From NCBI RefSeq assembly GCF_905475465.1, contig NC_062256.1, positions 2,799,662 through 2,863,661 of the forward strand: a stretch of DNA of 64,000 nucleotides. The letters are read 5' to 3'. Origin of the DNA: Pieris napi. Lineage: Eukaryota; Arthropoda; Insecta; Lepidoptera; Pieridae. Below the pieces are notes generated by a model. The model worked only from the letters and a program-made list of their open reading frames with translations. It was not told the DNA's origin and ran no database searches. The position numbers and the translations under genes were made by a program. Below, piece after piece: positions 30,426 through 42,719 of the stretch (position 1 is the stretch's first letter; every line of letters starts with the position of its first letter).

Positions 30426-31097
30426 CATGGTGAAATAGGAGCACGCACTTACATTTTCGTGGGAACAACACGCAATTTGATATATTACGAATGTGGTACA
30501 GCTGAAATACTAAGTCATAAAAATCGCGGCAACTTTAAAGAGTGATACGAAAAATTAAGCAACTGTCACCCGCACTATGCTACAGCACACATACTATAGG
30601 CTTTATTACCTATGAAGTATTAAAACTCTATTTCCCGCCACAATGTAGCATTTAATTAGATTCATTGTTAGAATTGCCCGTTAACTCCATTCAAATAACA
30701 CTCAAAACGGCAGTGAAAACGTCATGTTGACAATGCTCTTGACGCGCAAAACTTGTCTATGTCATCCTGTTTGTTTATTGGCACGCGCAACGAGAGCTAC
30801 CGTTCGAAATTTGAATTTTTTCGGATTTCGAATCAGTCAATATTGATCGTGTTACTTGTCAAATCCGTTGTGACAATACGATAGTGTTTTGTTTCAATAA
30901 ATTGTTTGAACTTCGTGGACCAAACTGAAAGTTGTTCATAAGTGCATATAGTCAATACTTATTTCTTCTTCTTCGGGTACCACTTTTTGAAGTGAAACGC
31001 CTAATGCGACGTCCAACAAGGTTGCGTTAAACGTTAACGCTACCATGGAGGGGGTATGAAAGCACTGTTGCGTTAATTCAACGCTCCTGGTTTATTA
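30426..31097. other. cnc intron, no gene seen
   Basis: No exon signature. Around 30960-31090 there is a TTTTGAAGTGAAACGCCTAA end resembling the GAAGTTTCACTTC elements. Confidence 0.4.
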
Positions 31098-31110
31098 AAG
31101 GTTGGTGATG

Positions 31111-31367
31111 ATTAGGGGGCCTCATAGCCTAGCGGTCTTATTAAGTGGCAGCTAGGTGGGGGGTAGCGCGTTCGATTCCCGGTTCGAGGGCAAGTTTTAA
31201 TTTAATTTAAATTTGTTCTCGGCCTTTGAGAGGGTTGTGTGGTGCCTGGCGGGTGCTTAAACCGTACATGGAGGACACGGTCGAATTTCTAAAGAAAAGC
31301 ACGAATTATAAAAAATCCTATACTTGACGCTGGCTAATGCAAAAATCGTGCCAGAGCCATTAAAAAA
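31111..31367 (+). mobile_element. tRNA-derived SINE, family C, with 13-bp target duplication
   Basis: GGGGGCCTCATAGCCTAGCG head, GCGTTCGATTCCCGGTTCGA B-box region, GGTGCCTGGCGGGTGCTTAA body, short A-tail. Flanked by exact AAGGTTGGTGATG at 31098-31110 and 31368-31380. Confidence 0.92.
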
Positions 31368-31984
31368 AAGGTTGGTGATGTGATTCCGGTCCATTACCGT
31401 ATAATCCGCTACCGCAACTCCTTCCTTCTACCATTCCGTCTCTTGCCTTGAATTTTGCCCATCATTATACACGTCGTATCGATGATAACGCAAAACGTAT
31501 ACGAGATATGCGATTTTCGTGTCGTCTCGATTTTAGATTTTGATATTTATACTTAGTTTGCCGTGTCCGAGACCTTGGATATTTTCAAGGTGTTATAAAA
31601 TTATATACACGTTGTAGAGTAATTTTGTGCACGCAACTTTAAATACATCTCATTTAGTGAACATAATAACTGTCTTAGATACACGTTTACATTGACATGA
31701 AATTTATGGTGTGACCCATTTTTGTTGAAATCGAATATTAAGTGTAAAACTTTATTCACAAATAAACGATACTTATTAAATAATCGATAAAAATAAAAAT
31801 CAACCAAAATGTTGCTAAGCTCAAAACTCCAGGAAGGGTTGAACTCTGAGAAAGGTTTTGTGGAGAGAAAAATTGGGGGCCTAAAAAAACTACGAAAAAT
31901 AAAGCTTCGGAATCGCAAATACTTATGGAGTAGATTAGCAAAATGTTCCATATGTAGCTACTAAAAAGGTAGGCTAAGTAATAA

Positions 31985-32340
31985 AATAATCTTAAAGTGG
32001 ACTTATCGAAGAATGATAATCAAATGGACGGACAAAGTATCAAACGTATGCGCAAAATAATAGATCATCAAGCCGAGGAAAGAGCCAGTACATTTGGAGA
32101 TCATAATAATGGGCAAAATTCCAGATAAACGGAAACTTGGAAGGTGAAAAATGGCTTGACTATGAACATCCGAGAGTGATCTGTGGTCAAGTCAGTGGGA
32201 CAACTGTTTAATAAAGGAGGAGAACCGAAGGAAGGAAGCCGAGAAAGTAATAGGCAATAATAAATACTTGGAGATCCAAATGGGAGCTGATTCCACAGCG
32301 CCAGTAAGCCTAAAAAGCTTGGATGATGTACAACCATTTA
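31985..32340 (+). pseudogene. LINE open-frame fragment (C-terminal end)
   Basis: Frames with stops give KWTYRRMIIKWTDKVSNV, MGKIPDKRKLGR and NIRE then SVVKSVGQLF. The GKIxGKRxxGR...IREW...QLF order matches the end of lepidopteran non-LTR ORF2; also seen at 42720-42960. Confidence 0.55.
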
Positions 32341-32348
32341 AGTGCGGA

Positions 32349-32488
32349 TGAACCTTTTTTTTTTTATAGAACGGGGGGCAAACGGGCAGGAGGCTCACCT
32401 GATGTTAAGTGATACCGCCGCCCATGGACACTCTCAATGCCAGAGGGCTCGCGAGTGCGTTGCCGGCCTTTTAAGAATTGGTACGCTT
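32349..32488 (+). mobile_element. lepidopteran dispersed repeat D
   Basis: T-run, GGGGGGCAAACGGGCAGGAG, CACCTGATGTTAAGTGATAC, TTGCCGGCCTTTTAAGAATT. The best-preserved 5' half of the repeat here. Confidence 0.88.
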
Positions 32489-32639
32489 GGCTCGATGATG
32501 AAGCAAGGCAGCAGGGATCACCCTAAACAATTCTTTACAATCTTCTTTTGTAAACGCAAAGAGACGCATTGTCCCAGAAGAGAGAATCAAGGCGATTGGA
32601 GAATCTTTTAAGACTTCCAATGAACGAATTTGATGTTAT

Positions 32640-33560
32640 TTCTTGCGTATTTGCGTCATGAATCACGAAGGCTGTTCTAATAAACATTATAATTGAGTTT
32701 GAATTAAGATAAATTTAATTGCATCTATGGAATTTATGACAGTGTCGCGGGATTTTATACATAATTAATTAACTTTCATTTGACACATCCATAAAATCTT
32801 GGTTAGGTTATGGTAATGGCGGCTTTATTACTAGGAAAAAATGTCTATAAATTATACAGAGCATGATAGCTTTCCGACGTCGGAAAGTTTAGGGCCAAAA
32901 CTTAGTAAGTATGACTACTGTCAAATATTTGATTTTGACAATCATCTTGATAAGTCTAGACTTTGAATCTTACCTATTATTCTAGAACGCCAATCAAGTT
33001 TTAATTCAGATTATTGAATTACGGAGTCAGAAAGATTTATCATTTTTACACGCTATTCTTAAAGGGCTGATAGATAGCACCTATTTGCTGTTAATTTCTT
33101 TAAGAATCCCTTCACCGTATGCGACAAAATACTCACTATTGTTCCACGTGCTTTGTACGAACACGAATTATCTGCGTAATTCGCCAATGTTTCGGGTTTT
33201 AGCTAACTACACAATACAATTTATGAAGATGTAGACTTTTCCACCTTACCAAAGAAGGTGTGAGGAATCGTTTTAGGAGGCCGTAAGAGTTTGACTTCAA
33301 GCAGAAGTAACAATTCTCTTTTCTTTAAAATATCAAGTTGAAGTTTATTGAATGTTTAATTTCAGTTTTCTTTATCTATTAATGTACTTAATCAACTTAT
33401 GTTTTATGTTTCATATATTCTGTTTAACAATGTAATCTGATTTGGCTTTGTATATTGTCTAAGTGTTTTTTTTTTTATAATATGTATATGTGTAGCTGGA
33501 AGATTACTTATAAATAAATAATAGAGCGCCCAAGACGAGACTGAATTAGATTATGCGCAC
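32640..33560. other. cnc intron, no gene seen
   Basis: AT-rich, no exon or clear repeat; a short palindrome TTTCCGACGTCGGAAA at about 32872-32887. Confidence 0.45.
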
Positions 33561-33562
33561 CA

Positions 33563-33730
33563 CCACTATGTGGAACCAGCCTACTGAAGTATTTCCGAAC
33601 CTTCCTAAGGTCCTTCAACAAAAGAGCGTATCAATTCTTAAAAGGCCGGCAACGCACTTGCGAGCCCTCTGGAATTGGGCGGCGTTATCGATTAACATCA
33701 AGTGATAATCCTGCCTGTTTTCCCCTTGTA
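33563..33730 (-). mobile_element. lepidopteran dispersed repeat D
   Basis: Minus-strand copy with the 3' half kept: CTACTGAAGTATTTCCGAAC, AGGCCGGCAACGCACTTGCG. Confidence 0.85.
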
Positions 33731-34167
33731 CTAAAAAAAACATAGGTCTATAATATATTAAAGATCTTTTACGCATCAGATTATAATACAGATAGATAGA
33801 TTCAAAAGGTTGAAGTTATGTTTGTATAAAATATATTATATACGTAAGTATACTTTTATTTTAATTTAATTAAACATTTAAAGTTTGTTATACACCGATC
33901 ATTTTCAACCATTGTACTTCCGTCAGAACATCAATCACAGACGAACAAAACGCGTAATTCGCTTTTTGTACAATTACGAAAATTATAGTTTACGAAAAAT
34001 TTTGACCTTGATATGACCCTCAGAAATTATGGTCCTACATAATCACAGTACAAATGATATTTATCTGACAATAGATAAATTAGTCTGAGTATAGAAGCCG
34101 TAAATAGTTCAGTTAGTAAGGAAAATTAATAACAATATTTAACATTTGCAAAGATAAAATTGAAATT

Positions 34168-34224
34168 GGAGGTTCATCTGATGGTAAGTCGCCGCCCATG
34201 GGCACTCTCAATGCCAGAGGGTTG
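34168..34224 (+). mobile_element. lepidopteran dispersed repeat D, fragment
   Basis: GGAGGTTCATCTGATGGTAA, CCGCCCATGGGCACTCTCAA only. Confidence 0.7.
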
Positions 34225-34513
34225 TTAACCGCCTCTCATTCGTTCTCCATGGCCCAACCACCTAAGCATTCCTTTCGTATCCTACTTCCTACGTCCTTTT
34301 ATTTATGGTAGTTTTATAGCTTGCGCCTTATTTCCAATGCATGCTCTGTAGTGTCCTCTACGAGCGGGGCGGCACAATCATATTCTAGTGGACACTTTTA
34401 TTGGTAATGAGTGGTCAAAATGGAACTTTTATAAAGCAGATTATCATCTATTATACACGCGTTTGTTATCAGTAGACTGGGGTACGCTATAGAGCCTGAG
34501 CGATGTGGATGAG

Positions 34514-34675
34514 ATGGTTGTATATTTTTACACTGTGATTTATATTTTGGATGAATGTGTACCTAAAAAATCTCTTTTGACGGTGAACAGAAATTCAAGA
34601 TATAAATATCCAGCATGGTATACCAAGGACTTTATTGACCTGATCAAAAAGAAAGCTCGACTCCACAAACGATAG
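34514..34675 (+). pseudogene. jockey-like LINE fragment (segment before the RT domain)
   Basis: Fifty-three codons to a TAG: MVVYFYTVIYILDECVPKKS, then YKYPAWYTKDFIDLIKKKAR and LHKR. The DxxVPKK...PxWxxKxxxxLIKKKxxLHKR pattern is the endonuclease-RT linker of jockey-type non-LTR elements. Isolated and truncated. Confidence 0.6.
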
Positions 34676-34689
34676 TAAATTATACCATA

Positions 34690-35235
34690 AATTCTGAATT
34701 GTCGCATCTACCGTATCACATGTAAACACTAAACAAGTGTGTCAGTTTTAAATTTAAAAATCAGGTTTTTTGTAAATGACAACCCCATAAAAAGTTTATA
34801 TGTTAAAGAACGGTATCTATTAAAAGAATTCAACGCGTCCATTTTGCAACATCCAACATAATATCAAGGAAATTAACATAATTACTGAAGAAACGTAATG
34901 GATTTTTCATTTATTTAAGGTATTTTACTTGCGAAATGGCATATATTCATGTATGCAAATAACATTATTGAACTGAAAAATTTATAATTCCTTTTACTAT
35001 ATTTCCGTTTTATTATGTATAGGTTAGAAGATCTAGTTCATTTCGTTTGTCTAGAGTCTAGACTATATGAAGTGTAATTGCCTGAAAATTTTAGAAATTA
35101 ATTATGATAACGGTATTCTATGCATATCTTTCGTAAACTGTACATCTTTTGTAAGAATGTACAGCTATTAATTTAATCCTCAACTAATAAGATTCTAATA
35201 ATTACTATTAATATTTATTATTAGTACAAAAAATA
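34690..35235. other. cnc intron, no gene seen
   Basis: AT-rich sequence just downstream of the MDLHEYQ donor; nothing recognised. Confidence 0.4.
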
Positions 35236-35241
35236 GCTCAC

Positions 35242-35262
35242 CTGATACTCGTGTAAATCCAT
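35242..35262 (-). CDS. cnc: cnc alternative first coding exon, MDLHEYQ
   Basis: ATG at 35260-35262 has A at -3 and G at +4 and an in-frame TAA two codons upstream, so translation must begin here. Seven codons (MDLHEYQ) end in CAG before a GTGAGC donor (35236-35241) and join the SLMRSMSVEQRW exon in phase 0. The resulting open frame is 503 codons plus stop. By position it may correspond to the CncB class, but no sequence proof is available. Confidence 0.8.
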
Positions 35263-35650
35263 AATTTAAAAACTACACTAAATTAAAAATAAATATTGCA
35301 CTTAAATCAGACTGTCCACAGAGTGGTATATTGCACAAAAATTACATCAGGTACATAATTATAATCTATGCTACATTTTAAAATGGGAACTGTCAAACGT
35401 CATCCCGCCGTTTGCGCGGCAACGTCCGCACGCATCGCGTCACGTTCTTTACTGGGTTTTTTGCGCTAAAGCACTTCAAAGTGTGAAATTAGAGTCGGAC
35501 GTATTTTCTAACGGTACGGCCCGTACTTTCTTAGCTTTTGAGTTCGTAATTAGAAATGAGTCTATGTGTCAAATTCGTATGTCGAAGTCGCCATTTTGCT
35601 TTCTATTAGCTATGGTATACGGCACGTTTTCGTGTGTAATAGAATTATGC
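35263..35650 (-). promoter_or_regulatory. cnc: candidate promoter and 5' UTR of the MDLHEYQ isoform
   Basis: Upstream of the alternative ATG, sequence around 35395-35530 is clearly more GC-rich and CpG-dense than the surrounding AT-rich intron, and free of recognisable repeats. A GCCATTTTG element sits at about 35590. This is what a promoter with 5' UTR could look like; no TATA box or start site could be fixed. Confidence 0.4.
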
Positions 35651-37590
35651 GCAGACAGTTAGTTTATTATCGGTTTTGAATAGCATTGTTATTTTAACAA
35701 ATTGATATTGAATTGAACGTTAAAGCTTAATCGTTTTATTAATAAAAAGCGCGTAACAAGCTCATGGAAACATTTTAGAAGTGCAGCATCAATGCCATTA
35801 GAAACGTACATAAAAATACATTGTTAAAAAAATCATAGATAATTTTATATTCATTTTAAGATTTTTTCACAAAACAAAAACCACAGATATTAATTTCCCT
35901 GATAATGGTAGACTATCTTATTATTTATAAGTATGACATTTAATGAAAGCGTACGGTTGGCTGAATTTAATAAAGATATTATATGTGCTTGTTTAGGTAG
36001 GAAATATTTTTTTGTCTTTAGTTAACACTTAATAGACGACTCTGATTGATCTAATGTGATCGTTAGCTATTGAAATATAAAATCTAGACATCCTTTCACC
36101 TCGCCATAAGTCATTTTTCAAATCATTCTTTGAATTACGATTAATTGGTTTCTATGAGTAACCTAACGCTCATTTCTCTACAAAAAGATTAGAGACAAAG
36201 TTTGTCTATGTAATATTTCATAATGCATTTATATCAAAAATACAATACAGCCCTATTATGCATTTTAATTTCACATATTTTATGAAAGCGATTTATTTAT
36301 GACCACAGCATAAAATAGATTGGCATCGATAGTGTACAATCTTTATTTTATTCGATTTTCAAAATTGACAATTCTATATTTTACACACGCGATTGAAATT
36401 GATGTGATCGGTGGTCACCTTTGATATTTGTTTAATAATATTGCATAGTGTTTATGACAAAATCATAGACAAAAACAACGATATTGGATTAATGACGTCA
36501 TCTTTCGTTCTTACAGGATTTTTATTTGTAATATCAAAATAAATAATATTGACAAAAATTGTGCAATAAATAAACTAATATACAGAAATAATATTCTTAA
36601 AATAGCTCATTACGAATTATCACGGAAAAACCTAAGAACCAATTTACGATATTACGAACAAAAAATACACAAAAAAAGCTGTTTGTTATTATATAAAGCT
36701 TCCTTGATTTGGTGCTTGTATAAGCTTATAAGAAAAAATCTAAGAAATATACATAAACAAACCCAAAAATCTTATTCAAAACAACACATGTCACCGTCTC
36801 TTTTCATCACAAGGTAAACACAATTTGAAAGAAGAGACAAATGAAAGCTTCGATAAAACCATAAAGGCTGATTTAATGATTTGAAAATTTTCTAAAATAT
36901 GAAACATGCCAAATGATTTGAAAATTCATGAAAAATTGTGATCATGAAATCATCAATGATTTTGCTAAGACATACAAGGGTTAATCAATTCGATAACAAA
37001 TATTTTAAAATTAAAATAAAGATTTTTGATGAATTTAAGTTGTCTTTCCCAATATTACACGATTTGCCTTTTAAAGTTGACACCAATAATGCATTCAACT
37101 CCCTAACTAAGAAGATTTTTGACAAAAACGGATATATTTCCAAAATCTTTGACTTAGCGTTATAGATAAATGTAAAACTTAATTTACTTATGGGACAAAC
37201 AAGAACAAGTACACTTAAAAACATGATGCATGCTTCATCTAAACATAGGTATTCAGCAAGGAGATCTTCTAGGGCCACAATTTTAATCTTGCTATAAATC
37301 AATGTACCGAATTTGGGACGAACGAACCCGTGTTTAACCGCTAGTAAACCCGTTAGCCGTATCAAAATTAACGTTGACAATGTCATTATACATGCCAGAT
37401 ATAAGTATGTAGCAAAAAGCGAGCTCAATCATCGATCAATAATGATCCATGGATCGTTTGCGATCTATACAATGTGCTTTGTAGGAAATTATATTTTTTG
37501 CGCGCGCTTTATTGTCTTTGGATAGAGAGTTCTCTAACGAGGCTCATGTTATAACGTTTTATAAGTATAATCGACTCAGATATTACATTT
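35651..37590. other. cnc intron; long but unsupported open frames
   Basis: A 147-codon minus-strand frame (36985-37428) overlaps a 75-codon plus-strand frame (36938-37165). Neither shows a family motif, codon bias or splice context, so neither is called. No repeats recognised. Confidence 0.4.
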
Positions 37591-37599
37591 GCATTGAAA

Positions 37600-37960
37600 G
37601 TGAAAAAATACATTTTGTTAATCAACAAATATTTTTTTTAAATTATTTATTTTGTAATTCCTATTCCCATAGCTAACTCAATTTGTATGTAACACAAACA
37701 TTTATACGAATCATAGCATTTAGCTTATTATACTAAATACATATAGTATATTTAGTATTTATATTAAATATAGTATACTAATTATAGCCAAAGAAAGAAT
37801 GCATAATATATTAAAAAAGGTTGAAACATTTACAAAAGGAAACATTTATTATAAATACATTTAACAAAGTAATACATAATTCGGCTGCGTTGTGTGACGG
37901 TGTGAAAGTGTATGTACATTTTTTTAATCTGTTAAAACGTTTGAGCTGAAAATATGACAT
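37600..37960. mobile_element. dispersed AT-rich repeat shared with 46530-46770
   Basis: Shares AATTCGGCTG(C/T)GTTGTGTG followed by a GGTGTG-rich tail and TTGAAACATTTACAAAAGGA-like sequence with the second copy. Identity of the family unknown. Contains a TATAGTATA-type AT palindrome at 37725-37780. Confidence 0.45.
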
Positions 37961-38200
37961 TTAATAAAAATGCATTCAATTTCAACCAAATAATTAATCA
38001 TACACACCAGACTTTATCAATTCATTTTTTTATATTAACGTAATCCCAGAAAGGAGACCACTGGCAAATTTATCGGTTTTTAGTATTCGTTTTAAGAAAA
38101 TAGATGGCGCTAGCAACACTTAGCACAACAATGATATATTTTTTTAAGTTTCTTGTACCTATAATTAAACGCATTTTAATTTGGAAAACTATAATTTATG

Positions 38201-38226
38201 TTAAATATATATATATATATATAATA
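38201..38226. repeat. AT microsatellite
   Basis: Run of alternating A and T in the large intron. Confidence 0.85.
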
Positions 38227-38712
38227 TGGCTCTTTTATATAGTCTAGAACACTACTAATACTTGAAATTAGTTTCGAAGAGGAGGCGTACATGTTAGAAA
38301 ACGAATCTAAAATACCAAGAAGAACTTAACAGGAAATTTACGATACAAGATATTTCAAGTAGAGATATTTGTACAAACAGTTAAAGAAAGCTATGTTACT
38401 GACAAACAAGAGAATATGGTATTTATGTATCTATACACAGAAGACTAAATCCCGGGAATATTTGAAGTTTACTAAATGTATAACAAATAAACTATGATGT
38501 TTACAACTAAAGTATAAATGCAAGAACAGAATGTTTTGTGTGATCGCAAATCAGAAGAAACAATACAAATTTGCTCTTTCTATGTATGGTAGAGTTATCA
38601 CCTCGGGTGATCATTTAGTGTTGCCTTTCTTGACAATGATATCATTAGACATTATTATGTATATTTAGTATAGAGCGTTTCTCAACACTAAGGCCGTGTT
38701 CGAACATACCAA

Positions 38713-38974
38713 TGGCACTACAATCTTTTAGGTCTGAACCTCAGATTTCTGTATATGTTCCGTGATCATTTTTAATAGGCAAGTTGGTGAACAGCTTTGT
38801 ATGCCTGACTTCCGACGTTTGGCTCTAAGGCATGCCGGTTTCCTCACGATTTTTTCCTTCACCGTACGAGCAAGTGTTAAATGGGCATATAGACCGCTCA
38901 ATGGTGCACATCCGGAGGAAGGTACGACCACAGGGATAAGAGTGGCACGTTGAAACCACTAGGCCAACACTGCT
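38713..38974 (-). mobile_element. tRNA-derived SINE, family A, diverged
   Basis: Minus strand; TAGGTCTGAACCTCAGATTT to AGGCCAACACTGCT. Several changes in the tRNA-like head. Confidence 0.82.
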
Positions 38975-39582
38975 GCCAAACTGCACAGGTCGTGTTCGAA
39001 CATCGTGAAGAAAACTACACAATAAAATCCGACAACACCGCAAATATAACTGAACATACTTAAAACACCATCAATGATACCCAATGCTCCATTGAGGCAA
39101 AACTGTACATCTACTAAACTAAATCTTATTTATTTTTATTTATTTATAAAAATTACAAAACCAAATGTATGTATTAACAAAGAATTGCCGCGAACGACCT
39201 ACCCTAGAAAGATACTAATAAAGTAAATGCTTATGAATGTGTGGTATGTGTTTATGTGTGTGCGTGAGTGCATGTGTAACTCTTTATACAAATTACTAAA
39301 ATCGTTATATATATGAACGGTAGAATTTGATACGAAATATTACAAAATGTATATTCTAGACATAACTAAAGACAACCAGGAAATGCATGAGCGGTAACAT
39401 GGCGTCCGCAACTGAATAGGACCGTAATTGCGGTGACCCCCGCGATCTATAGGATCCATAGATCAATGATCGATAAGTGATATGAAAGTTGAATTAAAGT
39501 TTATATTAGTGAAGAACCCTATCGTTTAGGGTTTAGTTTAAACTTAGGAATTGCTTAGAGCTTCGCAAACAATTGATTGGGT

Positions 39583-39780
39583 TTTTTTTTTTATAAAACG
39601 TAAGTGATATGCCCATGGGCACTCTATGCCAGACTGCTCGCGGAATTTTAAGAATTGGTACGATATTTTCTTGAAGGAATCGAATTGGTTCGATACTTCA
39701 GTCAGTAGCTGGTTCCTCATAGTGATGGCGACAAAAACTGCCTTAAAACGCTCAGTTGTGGAACGACGGACTTCGAGGAA
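39583..39780 (+). mobile_element. lepidopteran dispersed repeat D with its 3' extension
   Basis: CCCATGGGCACTCTATGCCA, TTAAGAATTGGTACGATATT, then the rarely kept tail TTGTGGAACGACGGACTTCG, also present at 44355-44437. Confidence 0.75.
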
Positions 39781-39857
39781 TTCCACCCGTATCACCTCGA
39801 TGATGAAACTCAGATCAGGAAAATCTCCTCTGAACACTCTCCTTGGTATAAATAAAT

Positions 39858-40114
39858 CAGTGACGCTACAACCTTTTAAGGGTTCAAGATAATTTGTCTT
39901 ATAGCCAAGTAGGTGATCAGCCTCCTGTGCCTGACACACGTCGTCGACTTCTTGGGTCTAAGGCGAGCCGGTTTCCTCAAGATGTTTTCCTTCACCGTTC
40001 GAGCGAATGTTAAATGCGCACATAAAAAGAAAGTCCATTGGTGCACAGCCGGTAATCGAACCTACGACCTCAGGGATGAGAGTCGCACGCTGAAGCCGCT
40101 AGGTCAACACTGCT
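39858..40114 (-). mobile_element. tRNA-derived SINE, family A
   Basis: Minus strand; CAGTGACGCTACAACCTTTT to AGGTCAACACTGCT with B-box complement CGAACCTACG. Confidence 0.88.
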
Positions 40115-40574
40115 TGACAACACATCAAGGGCATAAAGAATAGGAATTGTCATTTTCATAGTCAAGGTTTTTATACAAAAAGCAACCATCACATGTTAAA
40201 CTACAAATGCTAAAGCTTCTTATTCGTCGGGGTCCTATATCAAAACTACCGATCATAATTGCAACGAGCCGTTGAATTTTCTTTTAAAAGCTTATTTTAA
40301 ATAAAGGTTTTCTCCCATGGGACGAAAGACAATAGTTTTAAACGCGGTTTTAATCAAAGTAGATCCATTTGTCAAATTATTGTGGGATCTCTTGAGAGAC
40401 GCTAAAGGTACCGACGGGTATACATGACTCGACACTTTTGAATATAATTTTGGGAATTAAACAATGCACTTCAGACTGTTTTTATAATATTTTAACCATT
40501 AGGATGAAGTTCTTGCTTTTAATGTTATAAAAATAATTTTCAAAATTTTGATAGTGACAAACCAATATTATAAA

Positions 40575-40896
40575 TCTAATATATAAAATTCTCGTGTCAC
40601 AATGTTCGTTCTCCTCCGAAACAATTCTTATGAATTTTTTATGCATATTTAGTAAACCTGAGAATCGGCTACTATCTACCAAACCCCTAAGTGATAACGG
40701 ATTTCCACGACATTTTATTTTTATTTTTTGGATATTTTTTATTATGTGGCATTAAAAAATACATACAACCCTTAATTTTCACCCCTATACGATTAACCCC
40801 TACTTTTATTATAGTAGATAGTTCAATTTAAATGAACTAAAAAATGTTTCCTAGAATTAATATACATGGCAAAACAACGTTTGCCGGGTCAGCTAT
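40575..40896 (+). mobile_element. Helitron-like element, family 2, copy with lost CTAG
   Basis: TCTAATATATAAAATTCTCG start, ACGTTTGCCGGGTCAGCTAT end. The terminal CTAG has become CTAT. Confidence 0.8.
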
Positions 40897-41139
40897 ATAC
40901 TTAGAATTCAAGATGGAGAAAAGTCATATAATGGAAAGGACTATAGGCAAACAGCGCAAAGGACGCCCTTTCTAAAACCGGCCTATACTGGCTCCAGCTG
41001 GCTTGTGTAAGTGAAACATGGCCCTCCTCCTATCATATACCTAAGGGCGGCTACTAAAATTTTAACTAATTATTTCATGTATCTTATATGTCAGTAATAT
41101 ATCAATCAATATTATCTCAGTAGGATAAAAGGTATTTTA

Positions 41140-41395
41140 TCTACTATATAAAAATAAGTCGGGTTTTCCTTCCTGACGAATCGGTTCGTGCGTTCTGGAG
41201 TTATACTCCAGAACGCACGAACCGATTTCCACAGTTTTGCATTCGTTGGAAAGGTCTCGGGCTCCGTGAGGTTTATAGCAAAGAAAATTCAGGAAAAATT
41301 TCAACAGAAAAGCGGGATCACCAAATGAAATGTTACATAAAACGAAGCCATCTGGTGGCGAAACGGAGTTCGCCGAGTTTGCTAGTTTTATTATA
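41140..41395 (+). mobile_element. Helitron-like element, family 3, with an extra hairpin
   Basis: TCTACTATATAAAAATAAGT start, CCGAGTTTGCTAG end, followed by T. Compared with 51722-51980 it has an inserted inverted copy of its own sequence at 41179-41201. Confidence 0.85.
41179..41227. repeat. perfect 23-bp hairpin inside a Helitron copy
   Basis: Left arm 41179-41201 and right arm 41205-41227 (ACTCCAGAACGCACGAACCG plus ATT) are exact complements around TAT. Only the right arm exists in the other copy. Confidence 0.95.
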
Positions 41396-42429
41396 AAGAG
41401 GAAAGTTATGATTCGTTGTTTGCTAATAGGCTTGAATTTAAAAACAAATTTTTATAAGAACCCCACGTTATCCCTGATGAACATAGTCTATAGATTACTT
41501 TCAAAAAAGTTAGAATTCTTTATGATATAACAATCAGAGAAAGACCAATAAAATAAATAGAGCCAAGTTATGTACTACACTTTTAAAGAAGACATCAATA
41601 ACTACTAAACGTGCGCAATAATGTCTAAGACATAAAATTAGATTTATTACTAATAAAAACACACAAAACAACAATAATTAAAGAAAAAAATAAAACAAAA
41701 AATATAAGAGATATAAAAAAGAAATTCGCTTTTCCCATTAGGTTCGTTTCAAGTGTGTAATGTGTGTGTGTTGTGGTTGAAATTGGCTCTGGCTCAGCAT
41801 TATGCTGAGGAGCAGACTGTTCCACACACATTCTGCCAGAGACCACAGCAGCTAGTTTGTAACAAAACAATGTTCTTTTTACATTTAAAAGTCTATTTAC
41901 CGGGAAAAGCTTTAGGCTACACATCAAGCTACGACCGAATTAATACGAGTGGAACCACAGCTAGAACAATACTACCTGTATCTATTACATTATATTTATT
42001 GATTAAAGAATCGACATATTGTATAATCGAACAAAAGCTTGTAGATCTTCTGACTTGAATATTGCACAGATGCACCAGGGAATGTTTTTTCTTTTGCCTG
42101 CGTCACAAGTAGTGAGGTTCTAGGCATGATATAGGTCTGATACCGGGTGGCAAATGTATGTCCAGACTGCCCATACGGTAGCCAGAAAAACTTAAATGAT
42201 AATTTGTTAAATTCCATTAAAAATCGTTTAGCGGTTTACGGGTGGGTAATGAAAAGAAAACACCCATTGCCATAGCTATTGTTAGCGAAATCTACCTGCC
42301 CAAAACCACCAACTGTCAACGCATCATTTGTTAGTGGCAACAATGAGGCTTTTACGCACACCGCTTCCGTGGTTATGAGAAAAAAAAATAGATTGTTCTA
42401 TGATGTTGAACAGTTACTTCTCTGATTAA
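41396..42429. other. cnc intron, no gene seen
   Basis: Two overlapping frames of about 100 codons on opposite strands near 41625-42058 show no motif and are not called. Confidence 0.4.
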
Positions 42430-42710
42430 TTTCGTAAATCACTGATAGAGGACAAATCTTTGTTTTTAATTTATTTTATCATTATTAATTACTTAAGATG
42501 TCATGTGGAACATTATGTAATGGTTGCAGCTGCTTACAAACAAAAAACTTGGCGTTTAAAAAGAGTGGCGGAGAGTCTATTGCCAGTTCTTCTCTTCCGT
42601 TCTACGCCCTTGATTTTAGAACTGGCAGTAAAGGTAAAATTACAAACATTCAAAGTATATTTCTTTTTTGACGTTCATAAGTGTACATTGTGTTACCTTT
42701 AACTTTGACT
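42430..42710 (+). mobile_element. LINE 3'-end fragment, longer copy
   Basis: GATAGAGGACAAATCTTTGT, ATGTGGAACATTATGTAATG, standard block, AAGTGTACATTGTGTTACCT. Confidence 0.7.
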
Positions 42711-42719
42711 TGAAATGCA

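Noticed and set aside
30728..30745. TGACAATGC, an antioxidant-response-like match to TGACNNNGC
   Set aside because: A six-base-fixed pattern is expected about 30 times in a window this size; no supporting context.
36985..37428. Longest open frame in the window, 147 codons, minus strand
   Set aside because: Hydrophobic residues from AT-rich codons, no motif, no splice context, overlapped by another open frame on the other strand. Likely chance, though not excluded.
41625..42058. Opposed frames of about 100 codons
   Set aside because: No family motif and no gene-like context; typical antisense shadow pair.
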